From Pseudotabrizicola sp. (GTDB taxonomy: Bacteria; Pseudomonadota; Alphaproteobacteria; Rhodobacterales; Rhodobacteraceae), in assembly GCF_030684215.1 (NCBI RefSeq), contig NZ_JAUXOV010000029.1, positions 44,066 through 108,065 on the forward strand: a stretch of DNA of 64,000 bases, given 5' to 3'. Below, piece by piece: positions 9,685-17,809 of the stretch (position 1 is the first letter of the stretch; each line of letters begins with the position of its first letter). A program made the translations under genes and the position numbers. The notes below the pieces were generated by a model that did not search any database, had not been told where the DNA came from, and saw only the letters and a list, made by a program, of their open reading frames with translations.

Positions 9685-9958
9685 TCAGACAACTGTTTGC
9701 TCCCGCGTCTTGACAGGGAATCTCACCGATTTCAGCACGGTTCCTTCCGCATCGACGATAAACCGGCACGCGCGATTCAAGTGATAGAAGGTCAGACGCC
9801 AGCACCCGGCGTCTTCGTCCACGCCCAGTTCACAACGCGACGTGATAAAAGCCGTCGTGCATGTGCACCCTGATTTCTTCTTCAGACAGCTTGAAGGCTT
9901 GGGCCACCAATCGTGCGTCGATGACAATATCCCCGGTGACGCGCTCGACAGATGTCAT
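9685..9958 (-). pseudogene. DUF6522-like gene, frameshifted
   Basis: The frame from ATG 9958 reads MTSVERVTGDIVIDARLVAQ and stops at a TGA after VAL. From the TTTT run (complement of 9847-9850), the shifted frame continues ITSRCELGVDEDAGCWRLTF to 9685. Joined, the two parts align along their full length with the intact paralogue at 48439-48723 (shared pattern CE-GVD-D-G-RLTF and VDADG/VDAEG). Removing one T restores a protein of about 90 aa. Either the gene is freshly broken or the run is a sequencing error. It lies downstream of nsrR on the same strand. Confidence 0.65.
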
Positions 9959-10070
9959 TGCGTTTCCTTCCAATGTGTATCCGCCGACGAAAAGTTACCC
10001 CTCTCAGGCGTCTTGGTCTTGAGCGTTTGGGGTGATGTGGTCAACGGGCACTCCCTTGTCTGGTCCTTTG

Positions 10071-10487
10071 TCACCGCAATAGGATCGGATCGAGTGCAAT
10101 GTCTGCGAGCGTTGAGCGGTCGAGTTCGGCGAGAAACACTGCTTCTGCGGAACGCAGGCGGCCCTTGAGCCGACATCTGCCGTCGAGGGTGCAGGAGTTT
10201 TTACCCGCGCCGAGGCACTCGACCAGCGGCTGACCCTCTTCAAGCAAGCGAACGACGCTACCAAGCCGGATATCGGCGGCTGGTCGGGCCAGCGTTGCGC
10301 CGCCGCCGCCGCCGCGCCGGGTTTCGATCAAGCCGGCGCGCGCGAGGTGCTGCATGATCTTGGCCAGATGGTTGCGCGACAAGCCGAATTCTTCAGAAAA
10401 CTCCGCAGTCGAGAATCCTCGGTCGGGCGCGCTCGCCATGCGCATCAGCATGCGCAATCCGTAGTCAGTGAAGGTGGTGAGGCGCAT
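10071..10487 (-). CDS. nsrR: NsrR-type Rrf2 family regulator (copy 1)
   Basis: A 138-residue NO-sensing repressor. The winged helix occupies residues 1-65, with the recognition segment SRNHLAKIMQHLARAG. Three cysteines, C91, C99 and C105, match the [Fe-S] ligand cysteines of NsrR. It is divergent from the truncated hemoglobin/hemerythrin operon that starts at 10574, a common NsrR arrangement for NO-detoxification genes. A second copy at 43357-43797 is similar along its whole length, and that copy also faces a hemoglobin gene. Confidence 0.88.
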   Translation of the reverse strand: MRLTTFTDYGLRMLMRMASAPDRGFSTAEFSEEFGLSRNHLAKIMQHLARAGLIETRRGGGGGATLARPAADIRLGSVVRLLEEGQPLVECLGAGKNSCTLDGRCRLKGRLRSAEAVFLAELDRSTLADIALDPILLR

Positions 10488-10511
10488 TGTCGCCGACCTC
10501 GCTCTCGAATT

Positions 10512-10530
10512 GGTATTTACAGTGCGTATT
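10512..10530. promoter_or_regulatory. candidate Rrf2/NsrR operator region between nsrR and hemoglobin gene
   Basis: GGTATTTACAGTGCGTATT contains two GTATT elements and the half-site GGTATT. The same half-site forms a perfect palindrome in the equivalent place of the second nsrR/hemoglobin pair (43319-43333). The site here is less symmetrical. Confidence 0.35.
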
Positions 10531-10573
10531 AACAGACATACCCTCGATCACAAGTAAAAACGTTGGAAGGCTC

Positions 10574-11086
10574 ATGAACACGCCAGCCCTGTCTCCGGAG
10601 ATGTCTTCTGCCCGGCCCGACATGACCATTGTCATTCGCGCTGTGACGGGCCTTGACGATGCCACGTTGGGCGCGCTTGTTCATGGCTTTTACACTAAAG
10701 TTCGCGCAGACCCAGTGCTCGGCCCGATCTTCGCCGCGCGCATAACCGACTGGGGGTCACACGTCGAACGTATGTTGTCCTTCTGGTCTTCGGTGGCTCT
10801 GATGACGGGTCGCTATCATGGCCGCCCGGTTCCCGCCCACACATCACTTCCGATCAACGCCGCACATTTTGACCGCTGGCTCCAGCGTTTTCGGCAGGCG
10901 GCGCAAGAGGTTTGCACCCCCGAAGGAGTGGCCCATGCCATCCTTCGCGCCGAACGCATTGCGCGTTCGCTTCAAATCGCCGTAGCCGAGGCGCAAGCCG
11001 CCCCCGATGCAGTGCCCTCACTTCTTTTTGATGAAAGGATACCCAGATGGCCGACGCGCCTCCCGTCCATGATGCAGCAGAACTGA
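10574..11086 (+). CDS. group III truncated hemoglobin
   Basis: A small heme protein that probably handles NO or O2. The start MNTPALSPEM (170 aa) is preceded by GGAAGG. The globin core shows the group III pattern: LVHGFYTKVRADPVLGPIFA, an aromatic helix (MLSFWSSVALMTGRYHGRP), and HFDRWLQRF with the proximal His. The paralogue at 42769-43269 keeps the same landmarks. The last 40 bp overlap the hemerythrin gene, so the two are translationally coupled. First gene of the plus-strand operon reaching nnrU. Confidence 0.85.
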   Translation: MNTPALSPEMSSARPDMTIVIRAVTGLDDATLGALVHGFYTKVRADPVLGPIFAARITDWGSHVERMLSFWSSVALMTGRYHGRPVPAHTSLPINAAHFDRWLQRFRQAAQEVCTPEGVAHAILRAERIARSLQIAVAEAQAAPDAVPSLLFDERIPRWPTRLPSMMQQN

Positions 11087-11535
11087 CCTATTACATAGAA
11101 ACGCGCTACCACGCGCGGCATCGCGTGCAGCTAGCGTCGCTCGTTGAGATGGCCGAGAAAGTGGAGATGGTCCATTTTGGCGACGAGGACGTGCCAGACG
11201 GTCTGTCCGAGCTTTTGCGCCGGATGACCGGCGAGATGGAAGTGCATATGAAAAAGGAAGAACTCATCCTCTTCCCCGCCATCCGCAACGGCGGTGCCTC
11301 TGGTATCGAAAATCCTATTGCTGTGATGCGTGCCGATCATGACGACCACGTCCGGGCTGTCGCACAAATCAACCACCTTACCGGTAACCTGACCTTGCCA
11401 ACGGGCGCATGTGGCACGTGGACCCGACTGTATGATGGGCTCATCGAATTTGTGGCAGACCTAACCGAGCACATGCGACTCGAGAATGATGTCCTCTTTC
11501 CGCAGTTCGAAACACGCAATCATGCAAATGCCTGA
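11047..11535 (+). CDS. hemerythrin HHE-domain protein (RIC/YtfE-like core)
   Basis: A 162-residue di-iron protein probably involved in repair or sensing of nitrosatively damaged iron centres. Metal-ligand motifs are visible as YHARHR (about residue 20), MEVHMKKEELILFPAI (about 64-79), RADHDDH (about 95) and EHMRLENDVLFPQF. Compared with YtfE/DnrN (about 220 aa), the N-terminal ScdA domain is missing, leaving only the hemerythrin part. The Shine-Dalgarno AAAGGA lies inside the hemoglobin gene. Confidence 0.82.
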   Translation: MADAPPVHDAAELTYYIETRYHARHRVQLASLVEMAEKVEMVHFGDEDVPDGLSELLRRMTGEMEVHMKKEELILFPAIRNGGASGIENPIAVMRADHDDHVRAVAQINHLTGNLTLPTGACGTWTRLYDGLIEFVADLTEHMRLENDVLFPQFETRNHANA

Positions 11536-11576
11536 AACGGCTTCTTCCCGGAGCAGGCCCTTGGCCGAGGCGTGCA

Positions 11577-12275
11577 ATGATCGGGGACAGTGACGGGCTG
11601 AGCCGCTTCGCCTCGTCGCCATGCTTGGCAGGCGAGGTAGCACCTGACCATTTTGGCGCGTCAGGCATCGATCCGGAGCAAGCGCGCGATGTTGCGCGTT
11701 GGCGCCGCGCTGAGCGGACAAGGCTGATTGGACGGAGGGAGGGACTGGGCCAGACCGGGCGGGCGCAGTTGTCGGTTCAGATCGGCCTGCAATTGCGTAA
11801 GGCGCTCACAGCGCGCGGCGTGGCGCCGGGGACTGTGTTGTCTGGATATTGGCCAATCAAAGGCGAACCTGATCTGCGCGTTTTGATGTCTGACCTGCAT
11901 CGGATCGGTGTCATCATCGCCTTGCCGGTGGTGGAAACCCGCGCTGCGCCCCTGATCTTTCGCCGTTGGACGCCCGAGACCCGCATGGTGCGTGGCGATT
12001 GGAACATTCCCGTCCCACCGCCAAACGCCGCAGCCCTCACGCCTGATGTGACACTCGCGCCCTGTCTGGGATGGGATGAAAGGTGTTACCGTCTGGGCTG
12101 GGGCGGAGGATATTTTGACCGCACGCTTGCGACAGTGACACCGCGACCCTTTGCCTTTGGAATCGCGCTTGCCGGCGCTCGCCTTGCCACGATTTTCCCG
12201 CAACCCCACGATATCCCGCTTGATTTGATTGTCACTGAGGACGGGATTTCCGCCTCAAGGAGACCAGCGTCATGA
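11577..12275 (+). CDS. 5-formyltetrahydrofolate cyclo-ligase family protein
   Basis: Probable ATP-dependent cyclo-ligase (5-formyl-THF to 5,10-methenyl-THF). The family signature near the C-terminus is present (LGWGGGYFDRTLA), as is the N-terminal basic helix (ARWRRAERTRLIGRREGL). At 232 aa it is longer than usual (about 190) because of an N-terminal extension of about 35 residues, so a later start is possible. Its stop overlaps the ubiT start by 4 bp. Its role in this anaerobic operon is not obvious; the genuine housekeeping copy may lie elsewhere. Confidence 0.8.
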   Translation: MIGDSDGLSRFASSPCLAGEVAPDHFGASGIDPEQARDVARWRRAERTRLIGRREGLGQTGRAQLSVQIGLQLRKALTARGVAPGTVLSGYWPIKGEPDLRVLMSDLHRIGVIIALPVVETRAAPLIFRRWTPETRMVRGDWNIPVPPPNAAALTPDVTLAPCLGWDERCYRLGWGGGYFDRTLATVTPRPFAFGIALAGARLATIFPQPHDIPLDLIVTEDGISASRRPAS

Positions 12276-12802
12276 ACACCGACATCCGCGACGCGCCGCA
12301 ACCCCCGTTGCTGGGCACCGGCATGTTCGCGCGCCTCGCCTGCGTCCTGATCCAGCCGATGCTGTCGCGCGTCGTGCGGCGCGTCGCATTGCGGCATCCA
12401 TCCCTTTTTGCGCGTCTTGGCTCACATCAGAGCACTGATTTCCTCATCGACCCGGTGGATCTGCCGTTTGCGCTTCATCTTCGGCCAGATCCTCAGGCGC
12501 TGGTGTTCCGCGCGGTCCCGCGGGATGCGGCCCTGCCAGCCGGCGCATCGATCCGGGGTCGTTTCATGCTTCTGCTTGAACTGGTCGATTCCGAAGAGGA
12601 CGGTGACGCCGCTTTTTTCTCGCGCGACCTTGAGATCACCGGTGACACCGAGGCGGTTGTACGATTGCGCAACGCGCTTGACGATATCGACGGTTCAATC
12701 GCCACGGAAACAGCCGAGATGTTCGGTGCGCCCGGTCGGGCGATACTGACACGGTTGCGTCGCAGCTATTCAATGAAGAACAGACAACAGGACACCAGAT
12801 GA
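12272..12802 (+). CDS. ubiT: UbiT, SCP2-domain lipid-binding protein for O2-independent ubiquinone synthesis
   Basis: A 176-residue SCP2 sterol-carrier-type protein that binds isoprenoid quinone intermediates in the anaerobic ubiquinone route. The core spans about residues 45-150 (FLIDPVDLPFALHLRP..., RGRFMLLLELVDSEEDGDAAFFSRDL, then ITGDTEAVVRLRNALDD). It overlaps the upstream cyclo-ligase and downstream ubiU genes by 4 bp each. The tight ubiT-ubiU-ubiV order makes the assignment firm. Confidence 0.9.
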   Translation: MNTDIRDAPQPPLLGTGMFARLACVLIQPMLSRVVRRVALRHPSLFARLGSHQSTDFLIDPVDLPFALHLRPDPQALVFRAVPRDAALPAGASIRGRFMLLLELVDSEEDGDAAFFSRDLEITGDTEAVVRLRNALDDIDGSIATETAEMFGAPGRAILTRLRRSYSMKNRQQDTR

Positions 12803-13797
12803 GCCTCGCTGAACTGATCTGCCCTGCCGGCACACCTGCTGCACTGCGCACTGCCGTAGATGCGGGTGCTGACGCGGTCTATTGTGGTTTTCAGGATGCC
12901 ACCAACGCCCGCAATTTTCCCGGCTTGAACTTCACACCTGACGAGTTAGCGGCGGCTGTGGCGTATGCCCATCACGCGGGCACCAAGGTGCTTTTGGCGC
13001 TCAACACCTATCCGCCCGCAGGCAAGGTGGACCTTTGGCGCCATGCCGCCTATCTTGGCGTGAGGTATGGCGTGGACGCCTTCATTGTCGCCGACATGGG
13101 CGTCGCCGATTACATCAGACACACCCATCCGCTGGCGCGGCTGCACCTCTCGGTTCAGGCGGCCGCCTCGTCGCCCGAAGCGATCCGCTATTACTGCGAG
13201 AACTTCGGGGTCAAGCGCGTGGTCCTGCCTCGCATCCTGACAATCCCAGAGATCCGCCAGATCCGCACGGAAATCCCCTGTGAGATCGAGACCTTCATCT
13301 TTGGCAACCACGGGCTCATGGTCGAAGGGCGATGCAGTCTGACCAACTACCTGACCGGGCAATCGACCAATATGGACGGCGTCTGTTCGCCCGCATCCGA
13401 CGTGCAATATGTCCGGGACACAGACGGGTCCATGTCATCACGCCTCGCCGGGTTCACGATTGACCGCTTCGGACCCGAGGAAATGGCGGGCTATCCCACG
13501 ATCTGCAAAGGGCGCTACGCCGCCCCGAACCGGCCCGAGGGGTATTACGCATTCGAAGAACCGATCAGTCTGAACTTGTCTCGGTTGCTCCCCGAGCTGA
13601 TCGACGCAGGCGTGCACGCCTTCAAAATCGAGGGGCGCCAGCGGTCGAAAAGTTATGTCCGCAACGTCGTTACGGCGTTTCGACACGCGGTAGATGACAT
13701 CCGCGCCGGGCGCGCGACGAATATGTCCGATCTGGTCGCCTTGACCGAGGGACAGAAACAGACTCAAGGCGCGTTCGAGACGAAGAAATGGCGGTGA
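12799..13797 (+). CDS. ubiU: UbiU, peptidase U32-family O2-independent hydroxylase subunit
   Basis: Partner of UbiV in the prephenate-dependent, O2-independent hydroxylations of ubiquinone synthesis. The 332-residue U32 fold is complete. Cluster cysteines C179 (EGRC), C196 (GVCSP) and C236 (YPTICKGRY) match three of the four [4Fe-4S] ligands known for UbiU. The first ligand, expected in a SLCxMAEGRC-type motif, is replaced by NHGLMVEGRC, leaving glycine at the cysteine position and H171 next to it. It overlaps ubiT by 4 bp and ubiV by 10 bp. Confidence 0.92.
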   Translation: MSLAELICPAGTPAALRTAVDAGADAVYCGFQDATNARNFPGLNFTPDELAAAVAYAHHAGTKVLLALNTYPPAGKVDLWRHAAYLGVRYGVDAFIVADMGVADYIRHTHPLARLHLSVQAAASSPEAIRYYCENFGVKRVVLPRILTIPEIRQIRTEIPCEIETFIFGNHGLMVEGRCSLTNYLTGQSTNMDGVCSPASDVQYVRDTDGSMSSRLAGFTIDRFGPEEMAGYPTICKGRYAAPNRPEGYYAFEEPISLNLSRLLPELIDAGVHAFKIEGRQRSKSYVRNVVTAFRHAVDDIRAGRATNMSDLVALTEGQKQTQGAFETKKWR

Positions 13798-14717
13798 AAG
13801 CAATGAAACCGAAACTTACGCTGGGGCCCATCGCCTATCACTGGTCCGCACATAAGAACCGGGATTTCTATGCCCGCATTGCCGATGAAGCGCCTCTCGA
13901 TGAGGTCTATCTGGGCGAAGTGATCTGTTCCAAGCGCGCGCCATTTCATGAGGCCGACCTACCCGCCACTATCGAGCGGCTTGAACGCGCGGGCAAGACC
14001 GTCGTGCTTTCAACGCTGGCCGAAGTGATGCTGAAACGCGAGCGCAAGGCGACGGATGATATCGCCGGGTTGGACGCCCCCGAAATCGAAGTGAACAATG
14101 CCGCAGGACTTTATGCCCGCGGGATGCGTCCACATCGTGTGGGTCCTTTCATGAATGCCTATAACGAAGCAACGATTGACTGGATGGCCCGGCAGGGCGC
14201 GACCCATGTCTGCCTGCCCACCGAATTGCCAGCCGAGGCGATTGCCATCGCCGCGCGAAGCGCCCGCAATCTGGGTTTGGGCGTCGAGGTCCAGGTTTTC
14301 GGTCGGGCATCGCTTGCCGTCTCGGCGCGCTGCTACCACGCCCGCGCCCACGGACGCACCAAGGATAACTGTCTGTTCGTCTGCGAGGATGATCCTGACG
14401 GCATGCCGCTGAAAACACGCGATGACTCCCCGATCCTGCGGGTGAATGGCATTCAGACCCTGTCTGAAAGCTACATTGATCTGCTTCCCGAACTGGGGCG
14501 TCTTGCTGCAGACGGCATCACCCATCTGCGGCTGATGCCGCAGGATGTTGATATGGTTGGTGTGACAACAGTGTTCCGGTCGGTGCTCGACGGCAAGGTG
14601 GCGACAACCGAGGCCGATATGCGCCTGCGTGACCTGTGTGATGGCACGACATTCAGCAACGGGTTCTATCACGGCATCGCCGGATATCGGCGGATCGCCG
14701 CGGCTGCATCGACCTGA
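13788..14717 (+). CDS. ubiV: UbiV, peptidase U32-family O2-independent hydroxylase subunit
   Basis: Forms a heterodimer with UbiU. It has 309 residues, or 304 from the second ATG at 13803. All four expected cluster cysteines are visible: C47 (VICSKR), C182, C195 and C199 (RCYHARAHGRTKDNCLFVC), with spacing like that of E. coli UbiV. It ends 22 bp before nnrS. With HemN and Nar/Nir/Nor/Nos nearby, it supports quinone supply during anaerobic denitrification. Confidence 0.93.
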   Translation: MAVKAMKPKLTLGPIAYHWSAHKNRDFYARIADEAPLDEVYLGEVICSKRAPFHEADLPATIERLERAGKTVVLSTLAEVMLKRERKATDDIAGLDAPEIEVNNAAGLYARGMRPHRVGPFMNAYNEATIDWMARQGATHVCLPTELPAEAIAIAARSARNLGLGVEVQVFGRASLAVSARCYHARAHGRTKDNCLFVCEDDPDGMPLKTRDDSPILRVNGIQTLSESYIDLLPELGRLAADGITHLRLMPQDVDMVGVTTVFRSVLDGKVATTEADMRLRDLCDGTTFSNGFYHGIAGYRRIAAAAST

Positions 14718-14739
14718 TACAGATTTAGGGGCCTTTGAA

Positions 14740-15942
14740 ATGACTGCAACCACAGCTCAACAGATGCGCGCCTGGACAGGGCCAGCGATCTTGACCTTCG
14801 GGTTCCGCCCGTTCTTTTTCGGAGCGGCGGTCTGGGCGGCACTTGCGATGGCGCTTTGGGTGCCGATGCTGTCCGGGCATCTGACACTTCCCACCGCCTT
14901 CGATCCGGTCAGCTGGCATGCGCACGAGTTCCTCTTTGGCTATCTGGGTGCTGTGGTTGCCGGATTTCTGCTGACTGCGGTGCCGAACTGGACGGGGCGC
15001 TTGCCCATCGTCGGATGGTGGCTGGGGATGCTGGCCGGCCTCTGGCTGGCGGGCCGTGTGGCGGTTGCCTTCTCGGGCAGCTTGCCGCCTTTGCTGGTCG
15101 CGATGATCGATCTGGCCTTTCCGGTCGTCTTTGCGCTGGCCATCGGGCGCGAGATTGTGGCCGGCAAAAACTGGCGCAACCTGATTGTGGTGGGGTTGCT
15201 GGGTGCTTTCATCGTCGGCAACACATTGTTCCACTGGGAGGCCGCGCGGGGCAATTATGCGGCGCAAGGCTATGGTCTGCGGCTGGGCCTCGGCGCAGGC
15301 GTCATGATGATTGCCGTGATCGGGGGGCGCGTCGTGCCGTCCTTCACCCGCAACTGGCTGGTGAAGCAGCGAAGTGCCGCTTTGCCCGTGTCGCCCATGC
15401 AGACATTCGACAAGGCAGCGCTTGTCGCCTTGCTGGTGGCAGTTGTCCTGTGGGTCGCGTTGCCGATTGCGGCCGCGACCGGTTTTGCGCTTTTACTGGC
15501 AGGGGTGCTGCACGTGATCCGGCTGAGCCGCTGGGCGGGCCACAAAACGCATGCAGAACCGCTGGTGGCGGTGCTGCATGCGGGCTATGCTTTTGTGCCG
15601 CTGGGGGCGCTCGCGCTGGCGGCAGAGATCCTGTGGCCCGGGACCTTCGGAATGGCAGGCGCCCAGCACCTCTGGATGGCCGGGGCGACCGGGTTGATGA
15701 CGCTGGCCGTGATGACGCGTGCCACATTGGGCCATACCGGGCGGGCGCTGACGGCGGGCGCGGGGACGGTTATGATCTATGTCACCCTGACAATGTCGGT
15801 GCTGGCACGGGTGGTTGCAGGAATGTGGCCCGAGATCTCTGGCTCGATGCATCTGATGGCGGGGCTTTTCTGGATCACGGCCTTTGGTGGCTTTGCCGTG
15901 ATCTATGGGGCCCTTCTGTTGCGCCTCCCCACCGCGAAGTAA
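14740..15942 (+). CDS. nnrS: NnrS family heme/copper membrane protein
   Basis: A 400-residue polytopic protein (about 12 TM) of the NnrS family, linked to NO tolerance and denitrification in Rhodobacter and Vibrio. Family landmarks are GPAILTFGFRPFFFGAAVWA, WHAHEFLFGY, PNWTGR, GGRVVPSFTRNWL and MTRATLGHTGR. I chose MTATTAQQMRAW; an ORF open farther upstream overlaps ubiV. It is the intact copy; a decayed relative lies at 38387-39316. Confidence 0.93.
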   Translation: MTATTAQQMRAWTGPAILTFGFRPFFFGAAVWAALAMALWVPMLSGHLTLPTAFDPVSWHAHEFLFGYLGAVVAGFLLTAVPNWTGRLPIVGWWLGMLAGLWLAGRVAVAFSGSLPPLLVAMIDLAFPVVFALAIGREIVAGKNWRNLIVVGLLGAFIVGNTLFHWEAARGNYAAQGYGLRLGLGAGVMMIAVIGGRVVPSFTRNWLVKQRSAALPVSPMQTFDKAALVALLVAVVLWVALPIAAATGFALLLAGVLHVIRLSRWAGHKTHAEPLVAVLHAGYAFVPLGALALAAEILWPGTFGMAGAQHLWMAGATGLMTLAVMTRATLGHTGRALTAGAGTVMIYVTLTMSVLARVVAGMWPEISGSMHLMAGLFWITAFGGFAVIYGALLLRLPTAK

Positions 15943-15959
15943 ATTTAAGGGATTGGCAA

Positions 15960-16625
15960 ATGGGGTGGCTTGAGTTCGTCACTGCTTATGCAGTGTTCTT
16001 CCTGTCGCACTCCATTCCGGTGCGCCCTCCGGTGCGGCCATGGCTGCAGACGCGACTGGGCCAACGCGGCTTCACACTGGCCTATTCAGCGCTGTCACTT
16101 GCGGTGTTGGCATGGCTGGTCGGGGCGGCAGGGCGTGCGCCTCATGTGCCCCTGTGGGTGTGGGCACCGTGGCAGGCCCATGTGCCGCTCGTTGTCATGG
16201 GGCCAGTCTGCCTGATCCTTGCGTTCACCATTGCGCGGCCAAATCCGTTTTCATTTGGTGGCGCGTGGAATGACCGGTTCGACCCGATTCGGCCCGGCAT
16301 CGTACGCTGGTCGCGCCATCCTCTGCTTTTGGCGCTGGCCCTCTGGGCCGCCGCCCATGTCGTGCCGAACGGGGATCTGGCACATGTGATCCTATTTGGC
16401 ACCTTTGCGGTGTTCGCGATGGTGGGCGGTCGCCTGATCGACCGTCGAAAGCGCCGCGAGATGGGGACGGAGTGGTTGCGGCTGGGGGTTGCAGTTGCAA
16501 ACGTGCCGCTTCTGTCTTGGTTCGCAACAGGCGGCACCTTGGTCCGGCTTTTGGCAAGCATTTTCCTTTATGCCACGCTCGTCTGGCTGCATCCCATTCT
16601 TTTCGGCGTCAGCCCACTTCCGTGA
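15960..16625 (+). CDS. nnrU: NnrU family membrane protein
   Basis: A 221-residue, about six-TM protein starting MGWLEFVTAYAVFF. The family pattern is clear: FFLSHSIPVRPPVRPWL near the N-terminus, then RPNPFSFGGAW and GIVRWSRHPLLLALALWAAAH. NnrU is genetically linked to nitric oxide metabolism in Rhodobacter, function unknown. It begins 17 bp after nnrS and is the last gene of the plus-strand run, converging on the narR-linked CMD gene. Confidence 0.88.
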   Translation: MGWLEFVTAYAVFFLSHSIPVRPPVRPWLQTRLGQRGFTLAYSALSLAVLAWLVGAAGRAPHVPLWVWAPWQAHVPLVVMGPVCLILAFTIARPNPFSFGGAWNDRFDPIRPGIVRWSRHPLLLALALWAAAHVVPNGDLAHVILFGTFAVFAMVGGRLIDRRKRREMGTEWLRLGVAVANVPLLSWFATGGTLVRLLASIFLYATLVWLHPILFGVSPLP

Positions 16626-16628
16626 CTG

Positions 16629-16940
16629 TCACTCCTTGATGTCTTCGATCCAAGTCTTGGCTGCAACGGCACGCGGAAGACCTAGCGGGCCGATGGCCAG
16701 CATTGCGACCTGCGTTATCGCGGCAGGCTCGATCCCCTCGGATCTCGCACGTCGGGTGTGGGAATGCACTGCGCCTTCCGAGCCTGCCCCAATCGACAGC
16801 GCCAATTTTACGAGCCGCTTCTCACGCGCAGTCAGGGGTCCACTGTCAGCAGTTGCCCTGCCCAGGGCCGCATAGGCCTTCCAAACATCAGGATACTCCT
16901 CGGCGAGGTCTCCGGCGGCGCCGGGCATGGATTTCGTCAT
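16629..16940 (-). CDS. carboxymuconolactone decarboxylase (CMD/AhpD-like) family protein lacking the CxxC motif
   Basis: A 103-residue CMD-fold protein. Family pattern is LTAREKRLVKLALSIGAGSEGAVHSHTRRARSEG, followed by ITQVAMLAIGPLGLPRAVAA. AhpD-type oxidoreductases carry CxxC before the histidine; here that segment reads EGAVHSH, so thiol chemistry is unlikely. It starts 11 bp after the narR-like gene stop and is probably co-transcribed with it. Confidence 0.75.
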   Translation of the reverse strand: MTKSMPGAAGDLAEEYPDVWKAYAALGRATADSGPLTAREKRLVKLALSIGAGSEGAVHSHTRRARSEGIEPAAITQVAMLAIGPLGLPRAVAAKTWIEDIKE

Positions 16941-16951
16941 TTATCTGTCCT

Positions 16952-17650
16952 TCAACTTGAGAAGTCATCAATCAGCGGATTTGGCTTGGCGAAATGCTCC
17001 AAATCTATCTGATCGGTGACGATAATGTTGGTGCCGTTCACCGTCACACCGTAAGGCTGCAGGCCCTTGAATGCGCGGCTAAGGTTTTCGGGGGTCATGC
17101 CAAGCACCGAGGCGAGGCGACGCTTTTCGAAATCAAGCTCGAACGACGCCCCACCGCCGCTACGCTTTTGTTGCCTGAGCAAGTAATTTGCAAGCCGCTC
17201 GAGCGAGGTTCTAAGCTTGAGGTCCTTCTGCGTCTTGATGACAGAGCGATAGCATTGTGCCAGCTCCGTGACGATTGCGCGGGCAAAGTTGCTGTCGGCG
17301 TCAAAGATCGCGCGCACATCCTGGCTGGGGATCAGCGCGATCCTGCTTTTCTCCAGCGTGCGGGCCGACATGAGGTAAGGCGCATCCTTGACAGTCGCGG
17401 CAAGGATAAAAGTCGAGATCGGACGAACCGTCGCCAGGCTGGTATCCCGCCCATTCCAAGCTGAAAACAGATCGACCGAGCCCGAAATAAGAATGTGAAG
17501 AAAATCGCTCGGCTCTCCTTCAGAGATCAGTTCAATCTGCGCAGGAAAATTCTGCACATAGGCGCCCCGCATCAAGGATATGAAGTTCTCATCCGCCATC
17601 TGCGCGAATAGATTCAGCATTCTAATATCCCGGTATTCGGAATCGGGCAT
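16952..17650 (-). CDS. narR: Crp/Fnr family regulator, NarR-like
   Basis: A 232-residue regulator with a cNMP-type sensory barrel (about 20-130) and a C-terminal HTH (RRLASVLGMTPENLSRAFKGLQPYGV). No N-terminal cysteine cluster is present, so it is not an FNR-type [4Fe-4S] sensor. Its position, divergent from narK-narGHJI, matches the nitrate/nitrite-responsive NarR of Paracoccus. An FNR-like box 47 bp upstream suggests control by an oxygen-sensing FNR. The symbol rests on context and general similarity. Confidence 0.75.
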   Translation of the reverse strand: MPDSEYRDIRMLNLFAQMADENFISLMRGAYVQNFPAQIELISEGEPSDFLHILISGSVDLFSAWNGRDTSLATVRPISTFILAATVKDAPYLMSARTLEKSRIALIPSQDVRAIFDADSNFARAIVTELAQCYRSVIKTQKDLKLRTSLERLANYLLRQQKRSGGGASFELDFEKRRLASVLGMTPENLSRAFKGLQPYGVTVNGTNIIVTDQIDLEHFAKPNPLIDDFSS

Positions 17651-17696
17651 GTTGTCCCCCCGGCCTTTGCGTACCTACCGATTATCACCAAATCGA

Positions 17697-17710
17697 TTGA
17701 TAAAAGTCAA
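17697..17710 (-). promoter_or_regulatory. FNR-like box upstream of narR-like gene
   Basis: TTGATAAAAGTCAA matches TTGAT-N4-ATCAA with one mismatch. Its centre is 53 bp before the narR start codon, so transcription would start near 17662. Confidence 0.6.
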
Positions 17711-17809
17711 TCCATCAGTTGAGCTTCGCCGCAGCAGCCTTGATTTAACACCCAACATCGCATGACAAATTTCCATAAGTCATTTATTTCGTTATCATTT
17801 TCTAAGTTC

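Noticed and set aside
9536..9784. Plus-strand 82-codon frame near the DUF6522 pseudogene
   Set aside because: No start context or similarity; it overlaps the antisense of a gene with a clear paralogue.
14856..15959. Upstream extension of the nnrU frame through nnrS
   Set aside because: Cys/Gly/Arg-rich low-complexity translation overlapping a clear nnrS; the ATG at 15960 gives a normal NnrU start.
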